A DNA stretch of 64,000 bases, taken from NCBI GenBank assembly GCA_029891385.1, contig CM057230.1, forward strand, positions 19,481,372 to 19,545,371. Reading direction: 5' to 3'. Of this stretch, positions 20,828 through 32,747 are shown in pieces (the stretch's first letter is position 1; each line of letters opens with the position of its first letter). Position numbers and translations under genes: made by a program. Source of the stretch: Erythroxylum novogranatense. Its lineage: Eukaryota; Streptophyta; Magnoliopsida; Malpighiales; Erythroxylaceae. A model generated the notes under the pieces. It saw only the letters and a program-made list of their open reading frames with translations, ran no database searches and was not told where the DNA came from.

Positions 20828-23345
20828 TAAAAGATGTTGGAGCTAATGTCATAATGATATCCCAGGTTTGGAGTCCTCCAATCTTAATTTTCCCTGGATT
20901 CTGAAATAGCAGCATACTTAATGTTTGAAGTAATGTAGGCTAGTGCGAGCATTCTGTGTGCTTTATTGTGCGAGAAGGAAGTAAATGCTGTAGTAGAAGC
21001 TCTGCAGTCAAGATTTTGCCAAGCTTTGGATGCTGGACGTCTTTCTCAGGTGATCTTTGTTTGTTTTTATCTTTATAGTTTTCACTTTTCTAATCAAGCA
21101 GATGAGTATGTTTAACACCACATAATCTCTTTCCAGGTTGCTGTCATACCAAATTGTTGTATTTTGGCCACAGTTGGTCAGAAAATGGTTAGTACACCTG
21201 GAGTGAGTGCTACTCTTTTCAATGCTCTAGCTAAGGTAAGGACCATATGTGTGTGTTTGTGTGTGTGTGTGTGTGTGATATCATTGTGTAGCTTCCATGT
21301 CTTTTTGCCTTGTGTATCATTTATTTTTCTCCTCGTATTATGATAAAGATTTCAGGCATCATTGAAATGCAGGCTAATTTAATGTTTGTGCCATAGCTCA
21401 ACGTTGCTCTGAGTACAACATTACAGTTGTTTTGAAGCGAGAAGACGTGTAAGGGCTCTAAGAGCTGTTCATTCAAGGTTCTATCTCTCAAAAACAGCGA
21501 TTGCAATGGGGATTATTGGACCTGGATTAATTGGTGGCACGTCGCTTGACCAACTAAGAGATCAGGTGCATTGTTAACTTGGATTTACCTTGATTATTAC
21601 CATCACTTGTTTGGTCCTCGTTAGACTTAAAATTGGAGTGAGGGAAGAGGCCAGTTTGTTCCTTATTCATTGAACTTCATGTAAGAATTGAACATTACTC
21701 TGTTCATTTAAGAGGATAGTCTTCTAAACAGAATCTTATTTGATACATAAGCTCTGTTTAATTAGATTCACATTACATCCTCATTTGAAAACTCAATTAG
21801 GGGTTGATTTAATAGTTTGTGAATCAGCCTATCTAATGCCTTTCTTTCCTTATAGCTGAAAGCAATCTAGCTTTGTGTTTTTAATTATGCAAAGCTCAAA
21901 TTTGAGCTTACTCGATTCTGATATATTTTATCCATCTTGCTAATGCATGATTTAGGTTTGTGATTACAATTTATGGAGAATGTACAGCCATGGTGAGAGC
22001 ATGATGATTGGACTCTTAGTTTATATGCCCTCTTCCTTTGAACTTAGGAAACAAATGACGTGATCTTCAATGTTGGTCAAACTAAATTATTAACGTATCT
22101 GCCATAGTGCAAGTAGTTTGCCTGTTCACAGAAAAGCATCTTGTGTCATATATGTCAACAGATTTAGTGCTGGATGAGTCATGTTTTAGTGTTGCTCATT
22201 GAAGGAGAAAGGGGCAGTGGCTGACTTGGAGAAATGCACTCTACATGTACACGGAAATCATTTCATTCCAAATACGGCTGTGGTAGATTGTACAACAGAT
22301 TCCAGTGTTGCGAGCTGTTACTATGATTGGTTGCAAAGAGGAATTCATGTCATCACTCCAAACCAAAAAGCAAACTCGGTCCACTTGAGCAGGTAGTCTG
22401 AGCTTGGATTAGTAACGTTAAAAACATTTTGTGAGGTTGTTGTTTGAACTAGTTCTTGATTGCCTTTGTCTGGAATTGAGTTTGTCTTGCTATTGCTGCA
22501 TAATCTTTTTGTTATGAATGTGGAGATCAATGAAAATTTTGTCATATAGTCTATCAATCATAGAATTGCTTCCATATTTGTTACAGCATTCTCCGTCCAC
22601 TCTAATTCCATGCTAAAATTTTACTTATGGACCCTGTTTGTAACATTTCCCTGTTCCAATCCAGTACCAGAAACGGGAGATTTCTTCAACGACAATCCTA
22701 CACGCATTACTTTTACGAAGCAACTATTGGAGCAGGGCTTCCAATTATTAGTACTTTACGAGGTCTCCTGAAATCAGGGGATAAAATATTGCACATTGAA
22801 GGGATTTTCAGGTGAGTCTTATTGCTGTAGTTATCCAAAGATTCGGGTGAATTACGCAACAAAATGACGATCCACAGTGACATTTGATATCTATCTCAAG
22901 TAAATCCTGTATATACATCTCTTGACAAGCCTTTGCTCTTCTTTTTTTTTTTACTCATGTAGTGGAACTTTGAGCTATATATTCAGCAGCTTTGACGGAG
23001 CACGGCGATATAGTGAGGTTGTTGCAGAGGCAAAAACAAGCAGGATTTACTGAGCCAGATCCTAGGGATGATCTATCTGGAACAGATGTTGCCAGAAAGG
23101 TACTATAATTGGTGAATTAGCATCGTTATACACTGTTGCAAAGTATACTGGGCATTTCTTGTCTTTCACAATTTTTAGGCAACATTGTTTAATGTAAAGA
23201 TGTAAATGTGTTAGTAAGAATTAAATGACTGGCTACAGCCTTACTATCTACGGGTTGCACTTATTCCTCCACCTCTCACCTTAATACATCTCACAGGTGA
23301 TAATTCTTGCAAAGAGAATCCCAGAGCCACTTAGAGTAAGTCTTT
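20828..23345 (+). pseudogene. AK-HSDH: Aspartokinase/homoserine dehydrogenase, ACT and dehydrogenase exons
   Basis: The reading cut at 10932 resumes here with KDVGANVIMISQ. Exons with GT..AG borders follow: 20828-20865, 20939-21049, 21137-21235, 21373-21565, about 22163-22394, 22665-22811, 22963-23099 and 23297 to about 23345. They give the second ACT region (VALIPNC-type, EYNITVVL), then the NAD(P)-binding start AIAMGIIGPGLIGG. Dehydrogenase blocks include NTAVVDCTTDSS, GIHVITPNQKANS, YTHYFYEATIGAGLPI, GDKILHIEGIF, GTLSYIFSSF and VIILAK. Frameshifts occur in several exons. The last exon lacks the residues between VIILA and PEPLR, and the C-terminus is missing. It is a non-functional copy. 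Confidence 0.92.
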
Positions 23346-23835
23346 GCCGAAGAATATAGCGAAGAATATGAGTGAATATTATCATTATAACTATGATGAC
23401 TGATTAAGAGGAAGGAATCGTTATTATTACTATTGATAATAGTTAGTTTGTAAAAAATTTTAAGAAATAAAATTTATTATATTTTAATTAATTTATTATA
23501 TTTAATTAATTTATTATATTTAATTAATTATAAAATAATTAAATAAATAATAATAATAATTTAATTAATTATATTATTTTAATTAGTTAATTAATTACAA
23601 TATTTTAATTGATGAATTATATTTTAATTAATTGTATTGTAATTAATTATATTTAATTAATTAGTGTTAAAATATTTTTAAAAAGAGTGAGGAATGAGTT
23701 TTATTCCTCTACTAAATGGAAGGTATGGGTGATTATCCAAAAGTGAGACATCAAACTATTGCCCCTATAATAATAATCAATAACTAACCACTCACTTTTC
23801 ATTCCTTACCTATTAATCCTTTTCCAAACCAATCA
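23346..23835. other. AT-rich intergenic tract with ttaattaa-type simple repeats
   Basis: From 23455 to about 23670 the sequence is almost pure A/T with repeated taattaattta words. The rest is unique. No gene is seen. It separates the end of the dehydrogenase pseudogene from the minus-strand copia element. Confidence 0.8.
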
Positions 23836-24040
23836 ATCAAGCACCTCGTAAACATGTTGTCGTTCATGCTCTTTGTGAATAAGTCTGCAATTTAATCTCT
23901 CAAATAAAATGATGATGCATCTCCACATGTTTGCTTATTGGATGAAAAACAGAATTCTCCGCCAAACGTATCGTCTATTGGTTGTCGCAATGCAGAGGAA
24001 TTGCATACTCTATCGACTGGTGTAAGTCGTTCAGTAAATG
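23836..24040 (-). pseudogene. RNase H end of minus-strand copia element
   Basis: Reading the minus strand gives PLHCDNQ-type and HVEMHHHFIRE blocks followed by ADLFTKSMND, in shifted frames. This is the copia RNase H C-terminus. Its upstream part resumes at 28863, after the Ale-like insertion. No LTR follows at the left border. Confidence 0.7.
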
Positions 24041-24286
24041 TATTGGAATTATTATCTTTTCCATATGTGTAGGAGATGAGTTAGGAATAGATATAGAAAG
24101 TGTATCTATGTAAATCCCTGTACGCGGTAGAGATAAGGTCTGATTAGTTTGATATAGTTACTGATTTGTAGCCATAGCATATGGAGTAGCGAATATATGG
24201 AGCATATCTCTCCATTTTGTATGTATATAATCCACAGCCATGCGTAGAAGGAATATACAGAAATTTTCTTCCCATAATATTTTTCA
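24041..24286 (+). repeat. 5' LTR of Ale-like element
   Basis: tattggaattatt ... atatttttca, 246 bases. A TATA-like gtatataatcc lies at about 24220. The terminal dinucleotide TG has become TA in both copies. Confidence 0.9.
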
Positions 24287-24300
24287 TGGTATCGTAGCAC
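24287..24300 (+). other. Primer-binding site (tRNA-Met type)
   Basis: tggtatcgtagcac begins at the base after the LTR and resembles TGGTATCAGAGC. Confidence 0.65.
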
Positions 24301-24360
24301 CGCTTCGGTGACTCTACAAAATTTTTTTCCACCCTTTCTTCTTAATTTTTTCGACAGCCA

Positions 24361-25245
24361 TGTTCACCAAGCCTCCAAAACACAGTTATGGATACCTCAA
24401 GTCCATACTACATACATCATTCAGATCAACCCGACACCTACTTGTCCCGAAAAATTGAACGGCTCAAACTATCCAACTTGGAGCAAATCAATAACTCATG
24501 CTCTCAGCCTAAGAACAAAATAGGGTTCATTGATGGCACAATCAATGCACCTTCAGAGATCGAAAATGATGAATACGCTTATATGGAATCAGCAATAGCA
24601 TGATTCTTTCATGGTTAACACATTCGCTGAAGCAGATTTGGCCAAAGCGCTATACACGAAATCAAAGATATCGAGTTTGGCAAGATTTGAAGGATCGGCT
24701 CACAAAAGAATGCGCTGCAATTTTTCAGTCGTAAAGCCATTGCCACAATCACCCAAGGTACAATGTCATTTCATCATATTACACAAAAATCAAGAGCCTC
24801 TGGGACGAGTTAGACACATATCGCTTCATCCCCGCCTTTGTAATCAAATGAAGGCACACAATGACGAGAAGGAAGAAGATCGTTTAATGCAATTTCTTAT
24901 GGTCTCAATGACACCTATAAAGGTGTCCGATCTAATATTTTGATGATGTTTCCTTGCCTAACATTGACGACAGCATATTCATTAATTATACAGAAGAGAC
25001 GCAACAACAATTGTCGCTTAATCAACAGAGAACTTTACTATCGCAGTTGCCGCTCATGGACAAGGCGGACAAATCGGAAAAATCATAAAGGCAAGTATTG
25101 GAACATTGTTCGAGGGTGGCCACTGATTGATGAATGTCGGAATTTAAAGTTCCATTGTAATTTTGTGACAAGAGAGGACACACGTAAGATAGGTGCAGCT
25201 CAAGAATGGTCAATCCGGTCGCATACAACAACAACGTGGTTTTAA
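24361..25245 (+). pseudogene. Ale-like gag
   Basis: Frames at 24388-24943 contain YYIHHSDQPDTYLS, a LNGSNYPTWSKSI block in another frame, and IGFIDGTINAPSE. These are the N-terminal motif set of Ale-type Gag. Later pieces up to 25245 are unreadable without frameshifts. The zinc knuckle (a CRNLKFHCN-like stretch near 25130) is degenerate. Confidence 0.75.
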
Positions 25246-25639
25246 AAATTCGAAATGGTCTGCCGCCACCGTGAACATGATGGATTCAATTCGTAAGAAA
25301 AACTCCACCGGTACTATTTCGGTTTTCGATAACAACTTCAAGAAATTGCCAAAGATTCGATGATTAATTCGTAACCGTGATGTTTACGCAAATGCAAAGA
25401 GTTTCCTCATGAACTTTAATACTTCAATAAATTCTGCTTTCACAAAACCATGGATTTTGGATAGTAAATAATCGATCATATTGTTTCAAATTCGAGTTAT
25501 TTATCAATTCAACTCCATCACCAGTTTCTTTGGTAAACCTTCCTATGTGCTCAAGCGGCCTATCACGTCAAAGGACCATCCAATTTAATAGACATATCAA
25601 ATTAGAACATGCTTTATCGTGCCTTCTTTTCATTTAAAT

Positions 25640-26430
25640 CTTATTTCAGCAAGTAAGCTCACTAAAGCACTAAATTGTTGTGTTGTCTTACTTCCCAATG
25701 GTTGTATCTTGCAGGATCTCGCTACGGGAGGACGATTGGCTGGGTGAACAAATGAGACGGTCTTTATTACATGAAGCCTTCCCAAAATTACCCGACTCTT
25801 TCCATGTTTCGATGAATACGGATCTTCGGCATATGATTCGCCATCCGTCTTCATCACGTTTGAAATTAGCATCTTTGTTATTTTCTTTCAATAATACATC
25901 CGCCATAATAACTGTGATATCTCGTCCCATTGCTAAACAAGCAAGATTGCCTTTTATTTCTAGTAAAATAAATACACAACATCCGCTTGATTTGTTACAT
26001 TGCGATATTTGGGGCCCTCATAAATCACCTACTTATTCAAATGCACGATTTTTTTAACCATCGTCGATGATTTCACTAGATGCACTTGGGTCTTTTGATG
26101 CAACACAAATCGATACTCAACGCCTACTACGATCCTTCATCACTTTTGCATATACTCAATTCCACATCCGTGTTAAAGCCATCCAAGCAGATAATGGTAC
26201 GAATTTCTTTCCATGCGCCAATTTTTTCTTGATCACGGCATTGAGTACCAACGTACATGTGTTCATACCCCCAACAAAACGGGGTGGTTGGCGCAAACAC
26301 CGCCATATACTGCAGATATGCGATCCCTTCTTTATCACCAAATTTACCTATTTGTTTTTGGGAGATTGTATTTTAACCGCGGTATACCTAATTAACCGCT
26401 TACCTTCCCCATTCATCAAATAAAACACCT
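25640..26430 (+). pseudogene. Ale-like protease end and integrase
   Basis: HPLDLLHCDIWGPHKSPT (about 25978-26030) holds the first catalytic aspartate. TIVDDFTR-type, IRVKAIQADNGTNF (about 26167-26205) and HVFIPPTKRGG follow in adjacent frames. Several frameshifts interrupt it. Integrase would insert the cDNA; this copy is dead. Confidence 0.8.
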
Positions 26431-27099
26431 TTTCAACTATTATACAACCAAGTTCCATCTGTTACACATTTACGTGTTTTCAAGTATCTATGTTTTGCAG
26501 CGATGAGTCATCCCAAGCACAAATTTGATCCCCGAGCTCGACGGTGCGTCTTTATTGGTACCCGCCTAATCAAAAGGCTACAAATTATACGATCTTGAAG
26601 ACCACACTATTTTTGTCAATAGGACGTGATTTTCACTTAAACCATTTTTCCCTTTCATGAAACATCACCTCCACAACCTTCATCTTACCAAATTTCCTCC
26701 TAGACTTAGATAATCATCATCCTACAATTCCTACCACTTCGCTGAACCCACAATCGAATTACTAACTTCAAACAATGAGCCCATTATCAACCGTCACCCA
26801 ATGAGCCTATTGTGCCCAATTCCTCCATCGAGCCTATTCTGCACCCTATACCCACCGAATCTCCAATACCTAATTCATCCCTAATATTTCTACACAACCA
26901 CTCCGACATTCTACACGTCCCAAGCATCCACCGCATGGCATAAAGACTACTTGCTACCACCTCGCGCGAATCAGTCCACTCCCAGCCAAGGTCCTTTCTC
27001 AGGTACACGATACCCACTTTCTCATTTTATTTCTTATTCCAAATTATCCTCTGCTCATCGCACATTTTAGCTAACATCTCTACATGAGAACCTTCATCA

Positions 27100-27800
27100 T
27101 ATGATCAGCCATTCTTTCTCCCCACCGAAGGAAGCCATGGAAGCTGAATTATCAGCATTGACAGAAAACAACACTTGGAGTATTGTTTCACTACCAGCTG
27201 GCCACAAACCCATAGGATGCCGATGGGTTTATAAATTAAAATACAGGTCCGATGGGAGCATTGAACGATATAAAGCGCTTAGTCGCTAAAGGCTACACCC
27301 AAGTGGAAGGATTGACTATGGTGAGACCTTTTCTCCCATCGCTAAACTTACGACATTACGGTGCCTTTTGACTGTTGCAGCAGCTAGAAACTGGTTCACT
27401 TACCAACTTGACGTGCAAAATGCATTTTTGCACGGTGACCTTCATGAGACTGTTTACATGGAGCTTCCTCCCGGACTTCGCCGACAAGGGGAGAATCGTG
27501 TTTGTCGGCTTCATAAGTCCTTGTACGGATTGAAACAAGCGTCCCGAAACTGGTTTGCTACTTTCTCTAAAGTTATTCAAAAGGCAGGATATATTCAATC
27601 AAAAGCAGACTATTCTTTATTTACTAAGTCTCGTTGGATCATCTTTCACAAATTGTCTTGCTATATGTCGATGATATACTTTTAGCGAGGAAATGATGAC
27701 GCCGAAATGAGGCATCTCAAGGCATCTTTGTTCGACATTTTGAATCAAGGATCTTGGCACCTTAAAATATTTTCTGGGCATTGAATTTTCTCGATCTAAA
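27100..27800 (+). pseudogene. Ale-like reverse transcriptase
   Basis: Copia RT blocks: [60 protein letters not shown] and [25 protein letters not shown] box in a shifted frame lies near 27660-27690. Two or more frameshifts separate these. Confidence 0.85.
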
Positions 27801-28079
27801 CATGGGATTTTTATGTCTCAAAGAAAATATGCATTGGACATTTTGGATGATACAGGTCTAACTGGAGCAAAACCGGAGAAGTTCCCGATGGAGCAAAATT
27901 TAAAACTTACTCTTGCGATGGTGATTTATTACATGATCCAACTAAATATCGCAGTTAGTTGGAAGGCTCATCTACCTCACCGCCACAAGACCGGATATTG
28001 TCTATTCATCGTAACTTTAAGTGGCTTTATGCAAAGAGCCTCGCAAATCACATTGGGATGCGGCATTACTTAATTTGAA

Positions 28080-28567
28080 ATACATTAAGGGACGCCTTGT
28101 GGATTATTACTTCCTCTAATAATGATCTTAAGATGAAAGCCTATTGTGACTCGGGATTGGGAGGATGTCGTGTCACTCAAGATCGATCGATGGTTATTGC
28201 ATTTTTCGGGAAATTCATTGGTGTCCCGAAATCTAAGAAGCAAACCAACGTGTCAAGATCATCCGCCAAGTGAGTATCGGGCCATGGCAAATGCTTGCTG
28301 GAGCTAACATGGTTACATTATGTCCTGCGAGACCTTAAGGTTCCAATGGGCATGCCTACACCTTTGTATTGTGATAACCAAGCGGCACTCCATATTGCAG
28401 CAAATCCTGTATTTCATGAGCGTACGAAGCATATCGAGATAGACTGTCACATCGTACGCGAAAAATTGCAAGCTGGAATGATAAGTCCATCACATGTTTC
28501 TTCACATTGTCAGTTAGCAGATATATTTACAAAGCCTCTCGGGAAGGATCAGTTCAGGATTTCATAA
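28080..28567 (+). pseudogene. Ale-like RNase H
   Basis: AYCDS near 28140, SSAEYRAMA-type sequence in a shifted frame near 28260, then an open stretch 28295-28567 with PLYCDNQAALHIAANPVFHERTKHIE and ADIFTKPLGKDQF, typical of copia RNase H. It ends 45 bases before the 3' LTR. Confidence 0.85.
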
Positions 28568-28611
28568 ACAAGTTGGGAGTTCATGATATTTACTCACCAA
28601 CTCGAGGGGAG

Positions 28612-28857
28612 TATTGGAATTATTATCTTTCCATATGTGTAGGAGATGAGTTAGGAATAGATATAGAAAGTGTATCTATGTAAATCCTCAGACGCGGTAG
28701 AGATAAGGTGCGATTAGTTTGATATAGTTATCGATTTGTAGCCATAGCATATGGAGTAGCGTAACATATGGAGCATATCTCTCCATTTTGTATGTATATA
28801 ATCCACAGCCATGCGTAGAAGGAATATACAGAAATTTTCTTCCCATAATATTTTTCA
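28612..28857 (+). repeat. 3' LTR of Ale-like element
   Basis: 246 bases, nearly identical to 24041-24286, preceded by the polypurine run ctcgaggggag. Confidence 0.9.
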
Positions 28858-28862
28858 AAATG

Positions 28863-29767
28863 TATAAGTCAATTGCTCTCTTTCGAGTCGCCATTGTCGC
28901 TACTCAGACTTCGCTTCTATTTTTGACAAAGACACAGTTGATTGCCTCTTGATACACCAAGAAATTGCTCTAGACCCAAGCATGAAAACATAACCAATAG
29001 TCGAGCGTCAAATATCATGATCACCTACAAAGTGAGCACCATAGTATCCAACCAACTTGTACTCTTCACATTTCTTATAAAATACACCAAGGTTGGGTGT
29101 GCCGTTAACGAATCTTAAAACTCATCGAACTGCTTCCAGAGAATTCTTTGGACAGTGCATATGTCGGCTCACCACACCAACTACATAAGAAATATCAGGC
29201 CTTGTCAAGGTTTAATAGATCAAGCTACCCACCAATTGTTGACAGTTGAATTCTCCAAAATCTTCCCTTTGTGAGCATACATTTTGACATTTGGCTCCAT
29301 TAGTGTTGCAACTGACTTGCATTTAAGCATTCCAGACTTTTTTAACAAGTCTTTGGAATAGTTTTACAGATGAAGAAATATTTCTTCTTGAGTGCAATCA
29401 ACCTCCAGATCAAGAAATGCTTGAGTTGACCAATTTCTTTCATCTAAAAATGAATTGACAAATTCTTCTTGATTTGGTGGATTTCTTCTTCACAATCACT
29501 TGTTATAATTAAATCATCCGCATATACTTAACACAAAGACTAGTTTTCCTCCGTTAACTTTATCAAACGGACTTGAATCCATAGGTACCACAAAATAACT
29601 ATTGTGGATTAAAAATTCAGCAATTTTACCGTATGAGGCTCTCAGTGCTTGCTTCGACCCTTATAAAGCCTTGAGCAACTTGCACACCTATTCAGGGTGA
29701 TCTTGATTCTGAAAACTCACTAACTGAAGCATGTAAATCTTGCGATCTAATTCACTATAAAGAAATG
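28863..29767 (-). pseudogene. RT and RNase H of minus-strand copia element
   Basis: On the minus strand, [14 protein letters not shown] (near 28940), the linker VLRFVNGTPNLGVFYK and SYVVGVVSRHMHCP (29060-29200), and a block near 29710-29765 matching [12 protein letters not shown] of copia RT can be read in several frames. Stops are frequent. The left end is cut by the Ale-like element and the right end by the LINE. Confidence 0.75.
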
Positions 29768-29774
29768 CACGGCC

Positions 29775-30748
29775 TGACTCCTCTTGGGTTTTTAATAGCC
29801 TCCTGCATTTGAGGGAATTGATTTATCCTGTTATCGGGCATCGGATTGGGAATGGTCAGACACATTTTTCTGGTTTGATAATTGGCATGCTCGAGTCCTC
29901 TATGGTCACAAATTGCACTTTTGGGGTTCAAATCGAGTTCCCAAACAGCCTCATTAGCATGGGTTGTGGTAGGGTTAACGCCTACTCGAGAGCGATTCGG
30001 TCATACTCTTACTACCTTCCCGAGTGGAACTACTTTGACTAACACCCGGATATGATGTGTTGGACCTGCTACTCCTAATGGCCTCTTCTCAACCTCTTCT
30101 CGCACGAGGTCTTGGGATGGAGCCGAGGAGAAAGTGTCTTGGCTGATCTCGTTTGAGAGCGTGTATTGTGCCCCAAATCGCTTTCTTCTTGTGGCTTGCT
30201 ATTAAAATAGATTAAGAACTAAGGATAGATGGTTTGGTTCGTTTGACCCTACTTGTTTGTTGTGTAAACTTGTGCAAGAAAGTAGAAACCACTGCTCTTT
30301 GAATGTGAGTATTCCAAAGTGGTGTGAGTCGGATAGTGCACTTGTTAGCACGTTAACACTGTTTATGATTGGAATAATGTCTTGCAAGAGGTTATTCTTG
30401 GTCCAAACCAGTCAACAGATGGGTTCATTATTAAGGCCTCACATTACCTAACTCTTTACCACCTATGGAGGAGTTTAACAACCGACTTTATAAGCAAGTC
30501 GCGTTAAGTAAGTATGAGCTATGGACTACATTGTTAACTTGATTAGAGAGGCCATCATTGTAAAGGGAAGTGACTTCTATTTGTCCTGCTACGAGGAGGC
30601 GTTGGTTCTCGTGATTTTTTAGTAGTTTTTGTGCTCTGGGGTCGTGTTATGTTCCTTTTCTCTCCTTTGCAGTTGTCATATTTTGTACTTTGTAGCTTTT
30701 ATCGACTTTGGTAATATATTCATTATTTAAAATTTCAAAAAAAAAACT
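29775..30748 (+). mobile_element. 5'-truncated LINE (L1-type), 3' end with poly(A)
   Basis: Plus-strand sequence contains VIGHRIGNGQT, FDNWHARV in adjacent frames, then FLLWLAIKNRLRTKDRW and CLLCKLVQESRNH near 30180-30300, the zinc-binding end of plant L1 ORF2. It ends in an A-run (30737-30747). It interrupts the RT of the minus-strand copia element. A target duplication was not found. About 50 codons of the host RT are missing between the flanks, so a deletion may have accompanied insertion. Confidence 0.75.
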
Positions 30749-30759
30749 TATACATTGAG

Positions 30760-31107
30760 AGTTTTGCAACTTGACTAAATGTTTCTTCGTAGTGTAGCCC
30801 TTATTGTTGACAAAATCCTCGAGATACCAAGCAAGCTTTGTGTCTCTCAATTGATTCGTTGGTGCCAAGCTCTATTTTGTAAATTTGCAAGAAATAGGCT
30901 TCACATCTCTTGGTTTGGCACAATCTTCCAAGTCTGATTCCGCTCTAATGCAACAATTTCTTCTTCCATAGCTTTAGTACATTCCAGACTTTGAAATGCT
31001 TCCTCAAATGTCTCTGGCTCTGTTTCTTCTACTTCTTGTACTATTGCAGCATTGGCGTATTTGAGATTGAGCTTTCTACCTCTTATTGATCTTCGTAACG
31101 GAGTCAA
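30760..31107 (-). pseudogene. RT N-terminal part of minus-strand copia element
   Basis: Minus-strand MTPLRRSIRGRKLNLKYANA (31107 downward), ETFEEAFQSLECTKAMEEE and ALERNQTWKIVP are the copia linker and RT start. SIERHKACLVSRGF and EETFSQVAKLS follow in another frame to 30760. The plus-strand element at 47437-47790 has the same phrases (TPLRRSTRDKKPNPKYANA). Confidence 0.85.
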
Positions 31108-32175
31108 TGTTCTGCTCTACTATGCTCCCCTTCTTCACTTGGTTGTTGATACACACCAATTTGCCAAGGAGCTTGAGTCACACCTTCTTTGATGTCATCG
31201 CCATAACCTAGACTCGATTGAATTTGAGATGACTGCAAAGGACTTTAGTTTAAGACCACCATAAAGAAGTTTCATCAAACACTACATTTCGTGATGTGTA
31301 GCACTTTCCTATTGTAGGATCGCAACCTCTCCAACCCTTTCTTTGGTTGTCATATCCTACAAAAATACACTTGGCAACCTTCTCGTCCATCGTGCTACAT
31401 AATGGTCAGGAACAAATACATAGCATAAACATTCAAAAACACGAAAATGGCTGACAGTAGGTTTGACGCTCCATAATTTTTCAAAGGGTGAGAGAACATA
31501 ACCTTTGTTGAGGAAACCTATTAATCACAAAAGTTATTGTCGTCATCGCTTTTGGCCAGAACCTTCCCGATACCTTTTTTTACATGAAGCATGCTTCGAC
31601 AAATTTCTGCAAGATGCCTGTTGTTTCTCTCAGCCACACCGTTCTGTTACAGTGTGTTAGCACATGTAAATTGGTGGCGTATAAGGCAGTCCTGCAAGAA
31701 TTCAGTAAACTCGTTTGAGTTATACTCTCCTCCATTGTCAGTGCGCAGACAACAAATCCTTTCACCAAGTTCTGCTTTGGTAGCTTCTTTGAACTCTGTG
31801 AACTTTGAAAATACACCAAGTTTTTCCTTCGTTAAATAAACCCAAACATACCTTGAGAAATCATCAATGAAAGTCGCTATATACCTCATCACGCCAATTG
31901 ATGTCTATTTGACAGGTCCAAAAAAATCGGAGCGTATCAACTCTAATGGCTCCTTTGCTAGAAACTTAGTCTCCTCATATGGTAATTGATGAGCTTTTTC
32001 GTACTGACATCCTGCACAAATTGTGTCAGTTCTCACCTCAAGTTAGGGAATTCCCTTCAGCATCGACTTTTCGATGTTCACATCCAGCTTTGGATAGCTG
32101 GCGTGGCCTAGTCGCATATGCCATAAATTTGATGTCTCATTTATCTGAGTCTTGTCTACATACGAAGTTTCCAAA
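31108..32175 (-). pseudogene. Pre-integrase and integrase of minus-strand copia element
   Basis: Minus strand from 32228 downward: SYVDKTQINETSNLWHMRLG (pre-integrase). Then the core with [14 protein letters not shown] and [18 protein letters not shown] (31892-31640). The C-terminal part runs to about 31240 in broken frames. The D and D/E motifs are recognisable. The upstream side is cut at 32176 by the gypsy insertion. Confidence 0.85.
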
Positions 32176-32747
32176 TGACGCACACTGCGGAAGACTTGAC
32201 GTCGAGGTGATGATTTGGAATTGAACAAACACGAAAATAAAGGATGCGCAAGGTTTGATTTCTACGGCACCTCTCGGAAACTTGTTCCGAACAATCCCGA
32301 TGATCAAAATAAAACCAAGAAACGAACAATCAACACACCACAATTGAGAAAAACAATTGATAAGTGAAAGATGGTTCGGAAAGTAACAAGAACAAGAGAA
32401 TAATGTCCTCTCTAAAGCCGACGACACTCAAAACAATCATCTAAAAAAATTGTAAAACCCTAAAACATAAGTATTTATACCGAGGTCAAATAATAAAAGG
32501 TTGGGCTAAAATACATGGAAGCCCAAAATAAAACGAAGTCCAAAAATTAAATAAATAGGTTTGATATCTTCTTGGGCTTAAGTGATGAATCATTAAATAG
32601 CCAAAGTCTTCGTGTTTTCAAGCTCCAAATGTATCCGGTCTAAGGATTTGAGTTAAATGGATTATTTTGGGCTCAATTCCATTAAACTCTCCTCCAATAG
32701 GCTCGGAGTTCGCCATCTTCTCAAGATCCTTACTCCTGCTCACATCA
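32176..32747 (-). repeat. 3' LTR of the gypsy deletion derivative
   Basis: Minus-strand start tgatgtgagcagg, end gtgtgcgtca. TATA on the minus strand (ggtataaatac) at about 32483-32494. Over 95 percent identical by eye to 38306-38877. Confidence 0.9.

Larger units (their letters stand above)
24041..28857 (+). mobile_element. Ale/Retrofit-like copia element with 5-bp target duplication aaatg
   Basis: A 4,817-bp plus-strand element with two 246-bp LTRs and a perfect aaatg target duplication (24036-24040 and 28858-28862). It has a tRNA-Met-type primer site and a cgaggggag polypurine run before the 3' LTR. Short LTRs, total size and the HHSDQPDTYL/FIDGTI Gag motifs suit the Ale lineage. It lies in the RNase H region of the minus-strand copia element. 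Its coding region is broken into many frames. Confidence 0.9.
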
